This document shows positions 1 through 10,129 of a stretch of 64,000 nucleotides of DNA, piece after piece (the stretch's first letter is position 1; the number at the start of each line of letters is the position of its first letter). The notes below the pieces were generated by a model, which did no database searches, was not told the DNA's origin, and saw nothing but the letters and a program-made list of their open reading frames with translations. A program made the position numbers and the translations under genes. Location: NCBI RefSeq assembly GCF_011927695.1, contig NZ_JAATJE010000001.1, positions 620,001 through 684,000 of the forward strand. Reading direction: 5' to 3'. The stretch is from Sphingomonas jejuensis (GTDB taxonomy: Bacteria; Pseudomonadota; Alphaproteobacteria; Sphingomonadales; Sphingomonadaceae).

Positions 1-104
1 CAGGTTGAAGTCGGCGGTTTTCCGCCATTTTCCGCGCTTGCACACGCCCGATCGCCGGCTATGGTCGCGCCCCACACGGTCGAAACGGCCGGGAGAGGAT
101 GCCC

Positions 105-1366
<1,262 letters not shown>

Positions 1367-1370
<4 letters not shown>

Positions 1371-2383
1371 GCGACCTGAATGAGGCGGCGCTGAGCCGCT
1401 GGATGGCGGCGACCATCGCCGGCTTCGACGGGGAGGCAAGCGCCACCAAGTTCAGCGGCGGCCAATCAAACCCCACCTACCGCATCGATGCGGGCGGCCG
1501 CGCCTATGTGCTGCGTAGAAAGCCGTTCGGCCCCGTGCTCCCGTCCGCGCATGCCGTCGACCGCGAGCACCGGCTGATGACGGCGCTCCACCCGACCGGC
1601 TTTCCCGTGCCGCGTCCGCTTGGTCTGTGCATGGACGAGAGCGTGATCGGCGCGCCCTTCTTCGTGATGGAGCTGGTGGACGGCCGCACGGAATGGGCCG
1701 GTCAGCTGCCCGCGCTGTCGCCCGATGCGCGCCGCGACACCTATCACGCGATGATCGACACGCTCGCCCGGCTCCACGCGATCGATCCGGAAGCGGTCGG
1801 CCTTGGCGATTATGGCCGCGCCGGCAATTATTTCGCCCGTCAGGTGGAGCGCTGGACCAAGCAGTACCGCGCGGCGGAGACGGAGCATCTGCCAGCGGTC
1901 GAGCGGCTGATCGACTGGTTGCCGCGCACGGTGCCCGACCAGACGCGCACCGCGATCATCCACGGCGACTACCGGCTCGACAACCTGATCCTGGCGCCGG
2001 ATCGCCCCCAGGTCGCCGCCGTGATCGACTGGGAGCTGTCGACGATCGGCGATCCGCTGGCCGACTTCGCCTACCTTGCGATGAACTGGGAAATGCCGGT
2101 GGACGGGCGCGCCGGGCTCGGCGGGCTCGACCTGGCCGGCACCGGCATCCCGACGCTGGACGAGGCGGTGGACCGCTATGCCGCGGCGACCGGGCGCAGC
2201 GGGCTGCCCGACCTGCGCTGGTATTTCGCGTTCAATCTCTTCCGCTTCGTCGGCATCATTCAGGGCATCTGCAAACGTGCCGAGCAGGGCAACGCGTCGA
2301 GCAGCGATGCCGGCGTCTTCAAGGGCCGCGTGGAGATGCTGGCCGAGGCAGGCTGGCAGCAGGCGGAGCGGGCGGGGGCATGA
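1367..2383 (+). CDS. APH-family phosphotransferase of the acyl-CoA dehydrogenase-linked type
   Basis: 338-aa protein of the aminoglycoside-phosphotransferase/choline-kinase fold. HGDYRLDN at about residue 199 is the Brenner catalytic loop (Asp base) and [15 protein letters not shown] at about 221 is the metal-binding DFG equivalent. [11 protein letters not shown] near residue 29 is the nucleotide-binding N-lobe. It starts inside the stop of the preceding acyl-CoA dehydrogenase. Because of that context it is unlikely to be an antibiotic-resistance enzyme. Related kinases (LvaA, the APH domain of ACAD10/11) phosphorylate 4-hydroxyacyl-CoAs, and a similar role is inferred here. Confidence 0.85.
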
Positions 2384-2420
2384 TGGCGTCCGCGGCACAT
2401 CGTGAAAGGATGGCAAGCGC

Positions 2421-3191
2421 ATGGCGATGAACCTGTTCGACCTGACCGACAAGGTCGCGGTCATCACCGGATCCAGCCGCGGGATCGGCAAGGCGATCGC
2501 CGAGGCGATGGCGGAGGCCGGCGCGAAGGTCGTCATTTCCAGCCGCAACCAGGATGCCTGCGATGCGGTCGCCGCCGACATCAACGCCCGCCATGGCGAC
2601 GGCCGCGCGATCGCCGTGGCCGCCAGCATCTCCCGCAAGGACGAGCTGCAGGCGCTGGTCGACCGCACGCGCGCCGAATGGGGGCGCATCGACGTGCTGG
2701 TCTGCAACGCCGCGTCCAACCCCTATTACGGCCCGATGGCGGGGATCAGCGACGATCAGTTCACCAAGATCCTCGCCAACAACGTCATCGCCAACAACTG
2801 GCTCATCACCATGGTCGCGCCCGAGATGGCGGAGCGGAAGGACGGATCGATCATCATCGTGTCGTCGATCGGCGGCCTGCGCGGGTCGCCGACCATCGGC
2901 GCCTACAATGTGTCCAAGGCCGCCGACTTCCAGCTCGCCCGCAACCTGGCGGTGGAGCATGGCCGCGACAATGTGCGCATCAACTGCATCGCGCCCGGCC
3001 TGATCCGCACCGATTTTGCCCGCGCGCTGTGGGAAAACCCCAAGCAGCTGGATCTGGTCAACCGCCTCAACCCGATGGGCCGCATCGGCGAGCCGGAGGA
3101 GATCGCCGGCGCCGCCGTGTTCCTGGCGTCCAAGGCCGGAAGCTATGTGACCGGCCAGGCGATCGTGGTGGACGGGGGATCGACGATATGA
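2421..3191 (+). CDS. short-chain dehydrogenase/reductase
   Basis: 256-aa classical SDR, an NAD(P)-dependent oxidoreductase. The Rossmann motif TGSSRGIG lies at about residues 14-21, the catalytic Ser in VSSIGG and the YNVSK Tyr/Lys pair near 162-166. CNAASN replaces the usual NNAG. The C-terminal segment [15 protein letters not shown] is typical of FabG-like members. It probably oxidises a hydroxyacyl-CoA or alcohol intermediate of the surrounding acyl-CoA operon. The stop overlaps the next gene (ATGA). In-frame ATGs at 2421 and 2427 are both possible starts. Confidence 0.88.
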   Translation: MAMNLFDLTDKVAVITGSSRGIGKAIAEAMAEAGAKVVISSRNQDACDAVAADINARHGDGRAIAVAASISRKDELQALVDRTRAEWGRIDVLVCNAASNPYYGPMAGISDDQFTKILANNVIANNWLITMVAPEMAERKDGSIIIVSSIGGLRGSPTIGAYNVSKAADFQLARNLAVEHGRDNVRINCIAPGLIRTDFARALWENPKQLDLVNRLNPMGRIGEPEEIAGAAVFLASKAGSYVTGQAIVVDGGSTI

Positions 3192-3964
3192 GCGATCTTG
3201 GCGGCAAGAGCGTGATCGTCACCGGGGCAGCGTCGGGCATCGGCCGCGCGACCGCGGCGGCGTTCGTCGCGGCCGGCGCAAAGGTGATCGCCTGCGACCG
3301 CGCGGACGTTTCGGTCGACGGCGCGACGCCGATGCGCATCGATGCCGGCGACGAGGCCGATGTCGCGGCGTCGGTGGAGCGGGCGTGCGCGGACCATGGC
3401 GGGCTCGACATCTTCTTCGCCAATGCCGGGATCAGCGGCGGCTATGTCGGCGGCATCTTCGACGTCGACGCAGCGGCCTGGGCGGAGGTGTTGCGGGTCA
3501 ACCTGATCGGCCCGGCGCTCGCCATCAAGCATGCCGCGCCGCGCATCGCGGAGCGCGGCGGCGGCGCGATCATCTGCACCGCATCAGTCGCGGGGCTCCG
3601 CTCCGGCGCCGGTCCCGCGCCCTATTCGGCGTCCAAGGCGGGCGTGATCAACCTGGTGCAGGTGGCGGCGCAGCAGCTCGCCGGCACCGGCGTGCGCGTC
3701 AACGCCGTGCTGCCCGGCCTGATCGAGACGGGCATGACCCAGCCGATCTACGACGATGCGCGCGCGCGCGGCAGCGAGGCGGCGATCGGCAAGCTCAACC
3801 CGCTTCGCCGCGGTGGCGAGGCGGAGGAGATCGCGGCGGCCGTGCTGTTCCTGGCGTCGGGCGCGGCAAGCTACGTCAACGGCGCGGCGCTGCCGGTCGA
3901 CGGCGGGCTGTCCTCCTCGCATCCCACCTCCGGTCGGTTCACGGTGGGCGCGCTTCGCCCATGA
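3188..3964 (+). CDS. short-chain dehydrogenase/reductase
   Basis: 258-aa classical SDR with TGAASGIG near residue 13, ANAG in the NNAG position, a Ser in TASVAG and the YSASK catalytic pair near residue 146. The C-terminal [13 protein letters not shown] closes the fold. It begins in the stop of the preceding SDR (ATGA) and its own stop overlaps the thioesterase start, so the three are translationally coupled. Two adjacent SDRs suggest two successive alcohol/ketone steps, or a dehydrogenase/reductase pair, in the same catabolic route. The substrate is not deducible from sequence. Confidence 0.87.
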   Translation: MSDLGGKSVIVTGAASGIGRATAAAFVAAGAKVIACDRADVSVDGATPMRIDAGDEADVAASVERACADHGGLDIFFANAGISGGYVGGIFDVDAAAWAEVLRVNLIGPALAIKHAAPRIAERGGGAIICTASVAGLRSGAGPAPYSASKAGVINLVQVAAQQLAGTGVRVNAVLPGLIETGMTQPIYDDARARGSEAAIGKLNPLRRGGEAEEIAAAVLFLASGAASYVNGAALPVDGGLSSSHPTSGRFTVGALRP

Positions 3965-4728
3965 GCCTGCCCGCGATCCTGGACGCGCTGATCGACGATG
4001 GCGGTGTGCTCCACGCCGCCATCCCCGATGGCTGGCGACAGGGGCGGACGGCCTATGGCGGGCTGACGGCGGCGCTGGCGCTGGCGGCGGTCCGGCACCG
4101 GGCGGGGGCGCTGCCGCCGCTCCGTTCCGCCCAGATCGCCTTTGCCGGGCCCGTGGAGGCCGAAGCGACGGTGGTGGCGGGCCTGCTGCGGCGCGGGCGC
4201 ACCGCCGCCTTCTGGGGCGCCGATGTGACAGGGGCCAAGGGGTTCGGCACGCGGGCGACCTTCGTGTTCATGGATGCGCAGCCGTCGCACATCGACCACC
4301 GCGCCGCCCCCTTCACGCCGTCGCGCCGACCGGGCGATGCGCCGACCTTCGCCTTTCCGCCCGCGTTCGCGCAGAATTTCGACTATCGCTTCGCCGAACA
4401 GCGGCCGGACACGCCGCGCGCGGACATCGCCTGCTGGGTCCGGCTGAAGGATCGGGCGGGGATCGACCCTCAGGTCGAGCTGCTGTGCATCGGCGACGCG
4501 CTGCCGCCTGCCGCCATCATGCTCGCCTCCACCGTCGGCCCGCTCAGCTCGCTGACGTGGCAGCTGAACTTCAACACGCCGGATCCGCAAACGGACGACG
4601 GCTGGTGGCTGCTGCGCTCCACCTCCGACCATGCCGAAGGCGGCATCACGACGCAGCACATGGGCATCTGGAACGCGGCGGGCGACCCGGTGCTCAGCGC
4701 CACCCAGACAATCGCACTCTTCTTCTGA
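3961..4728 (+). CDS. acyl-CoA thioesterase, double-hotdog family
   Basis: 255-aa protein resembling TesB-like double-hotdog thioesterases, which release a free acid from acyl-CoA. The N-terminal half contains [18 protein letters not shown], the typical first-hotdog segment, and the second half contains [10 protein letters not shown] and the DGWWLLRS...GG region seen in this family. It is coupled to the upstream SDR by ATGA overlap and followed after 13 bp by an acyl-CoA dehydrogenase. It may relieve CoA trapping in the pathway. Assignment rests on overall resemblance rather than on a diagnostic motif. Confidence 0.75.
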   Translation: MSLPAILDALIDDGGVLHAAIPDGWRQGRTAYGGLTAALALAAVRHRAGALPPLRSAQIAFAGPVEAEATVVAGLLRRGRTAAFWGADVTGAKGFGTRATFVFMDAQPSHIDHRAAPFTPSRRPGDAPTFAFPPAFAQNFDYRFAEQRPDTPRADIACWVRLKDRAGIDPQVELLCIGDALPPAAIMLASTVGPLSSLTWQLNFNTPDPQTDDGWWLLRSTSDHAEGGITTQHMGIWNAAGDPVLSATQTIALFF

Positions 4729-4741
4729 GGGAATGGACGTC

Positions 4742-5920
4742 ATGGTCGATCTCAGCGCATTCAGACAGGAGGCCCGGGCCTGGCTCGAGGCCAATTGCCC
4801 CCCGGCGATGCGACAGCCGCTGCGCAGCGAAAAGGATGTCGTGTGGGGCGGCCGCAACGCCGTGCTGACCGACGACCAGCGGCTCTGGCTCGACCGAATG
4901 GCGTCGCGCGGCTGGACGGTGCCGGAATGGCCCGTCGCCTATGGCGGCGGCGGCCTGTCGCCGGAAGAAGCCAAGGTCCTGAAGGAGGAGATGCGCGCGC
5001 TCGGCTGCCGATCCCCGCTCGACAGCTTCGGCATCTCCATGCTCGGGCCAGCGCTCCTGAAGTTCGGCAACGAGGATCAGAAGCGCGAGCATCTGCCGAA
5101 GATCGCGCGCGGGGAGATCCGCTGGTGCCAAGGCTATTCGGAGCCCGGCGCGGGATCGGACCTGGCCGGGCTGCAGACGCGCGCGGTGCTGGACGGCGAC
5201 CGCTTCATCGTCAACGGGCAGAAGGTCTGGACCAGCTATGCCGACCAGGCGGACTGGATCTTCTGCCTGGTCCGCACCTCCACCGAATCGAAGCAGGGCG
5301 GCATCAGCTTCCTGCTGTTCGACATGGCGAGCCCGGGCGTCTCGACCAAGCCGATCCTGCTCATCTCCGGCAGCTCGCCCTTCTGCGAGACCTTCTTCGA
5401 CGATGTGTCGGTGCCGAAGGAGAACCTGGTCGGCGAGCTCAACCGCGGGTGGGACGTCGCAAAATATCTGCTGGGGCACGAGCGGGAGATGATCTCCGGC
5501 ATGGGGCTGGGCGGCAGCGGCGCCAGCATCGGTCGCCGCGCGCTGCAGACGGTCGGCGTCGACGATCAGGGCCGGCTCGACGATCCGCTGCTGCGGGCGC
5601 GCATCGCGCATCACGAGGTCCGCGCGGAGGCGTTCTCTGCCATGCTCGAAGGCTTCATCGACGAACTCAAGGCGGGCAGGGGGCACCCGGCGGGCGCGTC
5701 CATGGTCAAATATCATGGCACGGAGCTCAACAAGGCGCGGCACGAGCTGTTGATGTCGGCGGGCGGCAGCGACGTGCTGGAATGGGAAAGCGAGGCCACC
5801 CGCGGCGGCGCGCCCGCCCGCGACTGGCTGCGCACCAAAGGCAATTCGATCGAGGGCGGCACGTCCGAAATCCAGCTGGGCATCGTCGCCAAGCACCTGC
5901 TGCGCCTGCCCGGCGCCTGA
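4742..5920 (+). CDS. acyl-CoA dehydrogenase
   Basis: 392-aa acyl-CoA dehydrogenase with YSEPGAGSDLAGLQT (FAD/substrate loop, about residue 134) and IEGGTSEIQLG near the C-terminus (about residue 370), which contains the usual catalytic Glu region. ATG at 4742 is chosen over ATG at 4733 because the GAGGG at 4728-4732 is about nine bases from 4742 and directly abuts 4733. It is followed 25 bp later by a second, shorter acyl-CoA dehydrogenase. Paired genes of this kind encode alpha2-beta2 heteromeric enzymes in steroid side-chain catabolism, so a joint enzyme is plausible. Confidence 0.9.
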   Translation: MVDLSAFRQEARAWLEANCPPAMRQPLRSEKDVVWGGRNAVLTDDQRLWLDRMASRGWTVPEWPVAYGGGGLSPEEAKVLKEEMRALGCRSPLDSFGISMLGPALLKFGNEDQKREHLPKIARGEIRWCQGYSEPGAGSDLAGLQTRAVLDGDRFIVNGQKVWTSYADQADWIFCLVRTSTESKQGGISFLLFDMASPGVSTKPILLISGSSPFCETFFDDVSVPKENLVGELNRGWDVAKYLLGHEREMISGMGLGGSGASIGRRALQTVGVDDQGRLDDPLLRARIAHHEVRAEAFSAMLEGFIDELKAGRGHPAGASMVKYHGTELNKARHELLMSAGGSDVLEWESEATRGGAPARDWLRTKGNSIEGGTSEIQLGIVAKHLLRLPGA

Positions 5921-5945
5921 TCCTCTTCAGCCGGAGACTGTACCC

Positions 5946-7055
5946 GTGCCGCTTTACCTGACCGACGAACAGGCGATGGTCGCCGACACCGCGCGTGGCT
6001 TCCTCGCCGACAACGCGCCGGTGGCGCATGCCCGTGCGCTGCGCGATGCCGGCGATTCAGCCGGATTGTCGCGCCCCTTGTGGCGGCAGCTCGGCGAGCT
6101 TGGCCTAAACGGCATCATGATCCCCGAGGCCGATGGCGGACTTGGCCTCGGCCATGTCGAGGCGGGCGTGGTGCTGGAGGAGATCGGCCGCAACCTGACG
6201 CCGTCGCCCTTCCTGCAGACCGCCGTCGCCGGTGCAACGGCGCTGCGCGGCGCCGCGCCGGAGCTGCGCGAACGCTGGTTCCCGCGGATGGTGGCGGGGG
6301 AGGCGGTGGTGTCGCTGGCGCTCGACGAGGGCGCGCGTCACCGGCCGGATGCCATTGCCTGCCGTGCCGAACGGTCGGGCAACGGCTTTCGCCTGACCGG
6401 CGCCAAGCGCTTCGTGGCGCATGGCCATGTCGTCGATTTGCTGATCGTCGTCGCCCGGGTCGACGATGCCGGGCTCGCCCTGTTCGCGGTCGATCCGGGC
6501 CAGCCGGGGGTGACCCGCGCCGCCGAACGTCTGGTCGATTCAAGCTTTGCCGCGACGATCGCGCTGGACGGTGTGGAGGTCGACGGGGATGCCATGGTCG
6601 GCGGCGCGGACGCGGTGGGCGCGACGCTTGCCGCCGTCCGCACCGGCGCCGCGGCGGAGCTCAACGGCGTGGCGGCGGGCGCGACCGCGATGACGCTCGA
6701 TTATCTGCGCACCCGCAAGCAGTTCGGGCAGGAGATTGGCCGGTTCCAGGCGCTGCAGCACCGGGCGGCGCACCTCCATTCGGAGCTCACCGCCGCGCGC
6801 GCGGCGACGCTGAAGGCGCAACAGCTGCTCGACGCCGGCGACGCGCGCGCCGAACGGGCCGTGGCCGTCGCCAAGGCCGCCGCGACGCTGGCCACGACGC
6901 TTGCGGTGCAGGAGGCCGTCCAGATGCACGGCGGCATCGGCATGACGGACGAGCATGACATCGGCCTGTTCATGAAGCGCGCGCGCGTGCTGGCGGAGCT
7001 TGGCGGCGATGCGGACTTCCACGCCGACGCGCTGGCCCGCCTGTCGGGCTACTAA
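5946..7055 (+). CDS. acyl-CoA dehydrogenase, possible non-catalytic partner subunit
   Basis: 369-aa member of the acyl-CoA dehydrogenase family, closing the operon. It keeps the C-terminal helical domain, including RKQFGQEIGRFQALQHR and QMHGGIGMTDEHD. It lacks a recognisable EGT(S/N)EIQ-type segment and ends in ELGGDADFHADALARLSGY. Together with the full-type enzyme just upstream this resembles heteromeric dehydrogenases in which only one chain carries the catalytic Glu. That pairing is inference. The 80 bp after it separate the operon from the next gene. Confidence 0.87.
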   Translation: MPLYLTDEQAMVADTARGFLADNAPVAHARALRDAGDSAGLSRPLWRQLGELGLNGIMIPEADGGLGLGHVEAGVVLEEIGRNLTPSPFLQTAVAGATALRGAAPELRERWFPRMVAGEAVVSLALDEGARHRPDAIACRAERSGNGFRLTGAKRFVAHGHVVDLLIVVARVDDAGLALFAVDPGQPGVTRAAERLVDSSFAATIALDGVEVDGDAMVGGADAVGATLAAVRTGAAAELNGVAAGATAMTLDYLRTRKQFGQEIGRFQALQHRAAHLHSELTAARAATLKAQQLLDAGDARAERAVAVAKAAATLATTLAVQEAVQMHGGIGMTDEHDIGLFMKRARVLAELGGDADFHADALARLSGY

Positions 7056-7135
7056 GTCGCTTCGGATCCGAAACGAAATCTCTCCGCTGGTGACGCTCTC
7101 CGTCCTCCGGTAGCGTCGTTCCGCGGAGGAATGCT

Positions 7136-8380
7136 GTGACCGTCAACAAGGCCCTCAACCAGGCAGAACCCCCCGCGGTCTCCGCGACCGACAGGGTCGT
7201 CGATGCGCTCGCCCCGACGGGCGCCGCGGCGGCCGACGAGGCCGACACCCCCGTCCAGCTCCGCCGCGACCGCCTGCTCGCCTCGCTGACCCTGATCGGC
7301 GGCGCCGGCCTCCTCATGGGCATGCCGTTCGCGTTGAAGGCGGGCGCCGAGTTCTTCCTGCCGGTGACCGCCGCGCTGGTCATCGCCGTTGCGCTGGTGC
7401 CGCTCCTCGAATGGCTGGAACGCCGGCGGGTGCCGTCCGGCCTCGCCGCGTTCGCCTGCCTGCTCGTTGTGCTGCTGGTGGTGAACGGGGCGCTCGCCTC
7501 CATCGTCGTGCCCGCAACCCAGTGGTTCGCGGTGCTGCCGTCGCGCATTCCGCAGATCCAGTCGAACCTTGCGCCGCTGATCGACTTCTATTCGAACTTC
7601 CAGCGCTTCGTGGACGATACGGTCGAGCTGATCGCCTCCGCGCCCGCCACGGCGGCGGCGCAGCAACAGGCGGTGGAAACGCCGACGTCGGTCCTTGCCT
7701 ACGCGTCGTCTGCGCCGACCGCGGCGATCCACACCTTCTTCGCGATTCTGGTGATCTATTTCTTCCTGGCCGGATGGTCGCGGTTGCGCCGCGACACGAT
7801 CCGGTCGCGCCACAGCTTCGGCGGCGCGATGCAGACCGCGCGGGTGATCCAGAACGTCGTCGATGCGACCTCGGCCTATATCGGCACGATCACGCTCATC
7901 AACGTAGCGCTGGGGCTGACCACCGCGGCGCTGCTGTGGCTGATCGGGATGCCGTCGCCGCTGATGTGGGGCGGGATCGTCGCCCTGCTCAATTACGTGC
8001 CCTATCTCGGCCCGATCCTGGCCGCCCTGCTGCTGGCGCTGGGCGGACTGATGAGCTTCAACGACATCTGGTACGCGCTGCTGCCGGCGGCCATCCAGAT
8101 CGGGCTGCACCTGGTGGAGGCCAACGTCATCACCCCGCTGGTGCTGGGGCGCCGGCTGACCATCAACCCCTTGCTGATCCTGATCTCGCTGAGCTTCTGG
8201 GGGTGGGTGTGGGGGACGCTGGGCGCGCTGCTGGCGGTCCCGCTGCTTATCATCATCCAGACGATCATCGCGGCGGCGGGGCGTCCGGACATCGCGGGCT
8301 TCCTGTTCGAATCGGGCACGCTGACCAAGGTGCGCGGCGAAGAGCCTGAACTTTCCGCCGGCAGCGCGCGTGACGCTTGA
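7136..8380 (+). CDS. AI-2E family transporter (PerM/YdiK-like)
   Basis: 414-aa inner-membrane protein of the AI-2E exporter (UPF0118) family. Hydrophobic segments cover about residues 48-135, and a further multi-helix block lies at about 205-385 with the family-typical PLMWGGIVALLNYVPYLGP and FWGWVWGTLGALLAVPLL. The GTG start at 7136 has a GGAGGA site at 7125-7130 with five-base spacing. An ATG at 7131 is in another frame and meets a stop at once. Substrates of most family members are unproven. tRNA-Asp follows. Confidence 0.88.
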   Translation: MTVNKALNQAEPPAVSATDRVVDALAPTGAAAADEADTPVQLRRDRLLASLTLIGGAGLLMGMPFALKAGAEFFLPVTAALVIAVALVPLLEWLERRRVPSGLAAFACLLVVLLVVNGALASIVVPATQWFAVLPSRIPQIQSNLAPLIDFYSNFQRFVDDTVELIASAPATAAAQQQAVETPTSVLAYASSAPTAAIHTFFAILVIYFFLAGWSRLRRDTIRSRHSFGGAMQTARVIQNVVDATSAYIGTITLINVALGLTTAALLWLIGMPSPLMWGGIVALLNYVPYLGPILAALLLALGGLMSFNDIWYALLPAAIQIGLHLVEANVITPLVLGRRLTINPLLILISLSFWGWVWGTLGALLAVPLLIIIQTIIAAAGRPDIAGFLFESGTLTKVRGEEPELSAGSARDA

Positions 8381-8405
8381 CGGACGCTTCGGGCTCGCCT
8401 AACCG
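8377..8405 (+). promoter_or_regulatory. candidate promoter of tRNA-Asp
   Basis: TTGACG at 8377-8382 is followed after 17 bases by TAACCG at 8400-8405. The -35 box is good and the -10 box weak. The predicted start point, near 8412, lies about 12 bases before the tRNA. The -35 box overlaps the stop codon of the upstream permease gene. Confidence 0.4.
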
Positions 8406-8423
8406 GCGCCCTCCACCGCGCAA

Positions 8424-8500
<77 letters not shown>

Positions 8501-8524
8501 CCGCGCATCAAGCGCCGTGGCGGA

Positions 8525-8740
8525 TCAGGACGGCGGAACCCGCCAGCGCCCGGTTTCCATCCACAAAAGCAGCGGCTTCAACGGCAGAATCCAGACGATC
8601 CCCGCGATCAGGTAGACGATGGCCTGGAGCACCGGCGGCAAGCGGCCGATCGGACCCGACAGGCTGGCGACGATGATCGCCCAGACCGCGATCAGCAGCA
8701 GGATGAGGCCGATCCCGGCAGGTTTGCGCCAACTCGGCAT
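8525..8740 (-). CDS. DUF2842 small membrane protein
   Basis: 71-aa protein beginning MPSWRKPAG, with two hydrophobic segments (about residues 10-26 and 37-55) and the C-terminal pattern LPLKPLLLWMETGRW characteristic of DUF2842 proteins in alphaproteobacteria. A longer frame to 8758 exists, but the start at 8740 overlaps the stop of the cyclo-ligase gene as TGATG and matches the family's N-terminus. Its function is unknown. It probably sits in the inner membrane and is co-translated with the upstream gene. Confidence 0.82.
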   Translation of the reverse strand: MPSWRKPAGIGLILLLIAVWAIIVASLSGPIGRLPPVLQAIVYLIAGIVWILPLKPLLLWMETGRWRVPPS

Positions 8741-9291
8741 CACTGAACCTCGATCCACTCTTTTTCCGTGACAAGCGCGTGGAGCGGCACGTCCCAGGGA
8801 TCGGCCGCAAGCGCGTCAACCTCCTGCACGCTCCAAGCCACGCCGATCCGCGTGGCGGAAGGCAGCGTCGTGAACGCCCGGTCATAATGACCGGCGCCCT
8901 GCCCAAGACGATTGAGCGCGCGATCGAACCCCAGCATCGGGGTGAGAATCAGGTCGGGATCCACCGCCTGAGCATCCGAAGCGGGCTGAAGCAGACCGAA
9001 GGGGCCGGCGACGAGCGCGTCGCCCCGTGTCCACTCCACGAACCGGATCGGGTCCTTTCGCGAGGTCGTGAGCGGAAGCGCCAGCCTGGCGCCAAGCGCC
9101 GCTGCTGCGTCCATCAAGGGCGTGGGATCGATCTCGCTGCCGATCGCGACATAGCCGGCCACCGTTCGAGACGAGGACAGGCGGTCGCGCAGCCCGGGCG
9201 GCATCTGCCCGATGTCGAAGCCGGAAGCGCCGCCAAGCACATGCGCGTCCCGCCGGGCGCGAAGCGCAGCACGAAGCGCGGGTTTGTCCAA
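8740..9291 (-). CDS. 5-formyltetrahydrofolate cyclo-ligase
   Basis: 183-aa enzyme that converts 5-formyl-THF to 5,10-methenyl-THF with ATP, returning folate to one-carbon metabolism. The N-terminal KPALRAALRARRDAHV helix and the PMLGFDRALNRLGQGAGHYDR segment (ATP/folate site, family signature G-x-G-x-G-Y-Y-D-R) are visible. The start is TTG at 9291. It lies just downstream of the 6S RNA, the same ssrS-ygfA arrangement as in many proteobacteria, where the RNA and this gene are co-transcribed. Confidence 0.92.
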   Translation of the reverse strand: MDKPALRAALRARRDAHVLGGASGFDIGQMPPGLRDRLSSSRTVAGYVAIGSEIDPTPLMDAAAALGARLALPLTTSRKDPIRFVEWTRGDALVAGPFGLLQPASDAQAVDPDLILTPMLGFDRALNRLGQGAGHYDRAFTTLPSATRIGVAWSVQEVDALAADPWDVPLHALVTEKEWIEVQ

Positions 9292-9307
9292 GCCTGCGGC
9301 CGGGAAG

Positions 9308-9480
9308 GGCGGGGTGGCGGGACCGCCATGGCCGTGTGCCTGAAGATCCTCTGACGCCCAAAACGTCAGGTGGGGACCATGTAAGTCAGACCTGGATCTG
9401 CTCAGGGACAGCCCCCTTGGATGATGAATAGCCTCAGGGATGTTCGCAAGGCTCGTACCGGGCAGTTCCCGCCACCGCCA
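9308..9480 (-). ncRNA. ssrS: 6S RNA
   Basis: The roughly 170 nt between zapA and the cyclo-ligase gene fold as expected for 6S RNA, the regulator that binds housekeeping RNA polymerase. The 5' end GGCGGTGGCGGGA pairs with the 3' end TCCCGCCACCCCGCC, forming a long terminal stem. Reading the minus strand, GCGAACATCCCTGAGG and GGGGGCTGTCCCTGAG supply the closing stems around the central bubble, and CTGACG-TTTTGGG-CGTCAG forms the inner hairpin near the 3' side. Position between zapA and ygfA is conserved across proteobacteria. Exact ends are estimated from the terminal stem. Confidence 0.85.
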
Positions 9481-9482
9481 AT

Positions 9483-9794
9483 TTAGGCGGCCGGGAGCTC
9501 TTCCTCAAGCCTTGCCGCCAGCTTTTCGACACGCGCGGCCAGTCGCTCAACCGCGTCGGCGACCGCGTCGAGATCCAGCGACTGAGGCTGGGGTGGAGCG
9601 GCTGCGGTTTCGTCGGCGAGCAGGAGGGCCGCGAACAGCAAGCGGCGGACCTCATCGGTCTGGCCGGCGCTGGCTGCTGCCTGTCGCACCTTTTCATCAA
9701 CGCGCCCGGCGAGGCGGCGAAGGGCATCCTCGCCGCCCGCACGGCAGGTGAGATCATAGGTCCGGCCGCCGATCGGCAGGCTTACGGTCGGCAT
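9483..9794 (-). CDS. zapA: cell division protein ZapA
   Basis: 103-aa FtsZ-associated protein that stabilises Z-ring bundling. The N-terminal MPTVSLPIGGRTYDLTCRAGGEDALRRLA is split over the dimerisation beta-strands and first helix seen in ZapA. The rest is a helix and coiled coil ending in ERLAARVEKLAARLEEELP. The start codon lies within the 3' end of a small upstream gene, so it is probably translated by coupling. 6S RNA follows. Confidence 0.88.
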   Translation of the reverse strand: MPTVSLPIGGRTYDLTCRAGGEDALRRLAGRVDEKVRQAAASAGQTDEVRRLLFAALLLADETAAAPPQPQSLDLDAVADAVERLAARVEKLAARLEEELPAA

Positions 9795-10015
9795 GTGTGC
9801 TTCTCGATCAGGCTGTCGAGGTCCGCGAGCGCTGCGCTGGCGGCCGATCGCAGCAGCGCATGACGCTCCTGCAACGCCGGATCACCGCTGTCGGCCGTGC
9901 CGGCAGACGGTGTCGACGCCACCTGCTCAACCCGCCGCAAAGCGAGATCGAGCCGGCCGAAAGCAGCGATCAGACGATCCTCGTTCATCGGCTGGAAGCT
10001 AGGGAGCGTTCCCAT
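9782..10015 (-). CDS. small coiled-coil protein upstream of zapA
   Basis: 77-aa unrecognised protein, or 68 aa from the ATG at 9988. It is almost wholly helical and charged: FGRLDLALRRVEQV, then HALLRSAASAALADLDSLIEK. A small acidic/helical reading frame ahead of zapA is common in sphingomonads, but I cannot name this one. Its last 13 bases overlap the zapA start. No good ribosome site is seen before either start. It may be a partner of ZapA or a divisome regulator, but that rests on position only. Confidence 0.6.
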   Translation of the reverse strand: MGTLPSFQPMNEDRLIAAFGRLDLALRRVEQVASTPSAGTADSGDPALQERHALLRSAASAALADLDSLIEKHTCRP

Positions 10016-10129
10016 GTGGAGCAAGGCGATCGGGCGCGCGGGAAGGGCGCTCCGCCGGGCGGTTGACGCGTCGGCTGGGAGCGGACAAAGGCTCCGACCA
10101 TCTTCCGCCCGCCTCATACGGGATATCAG

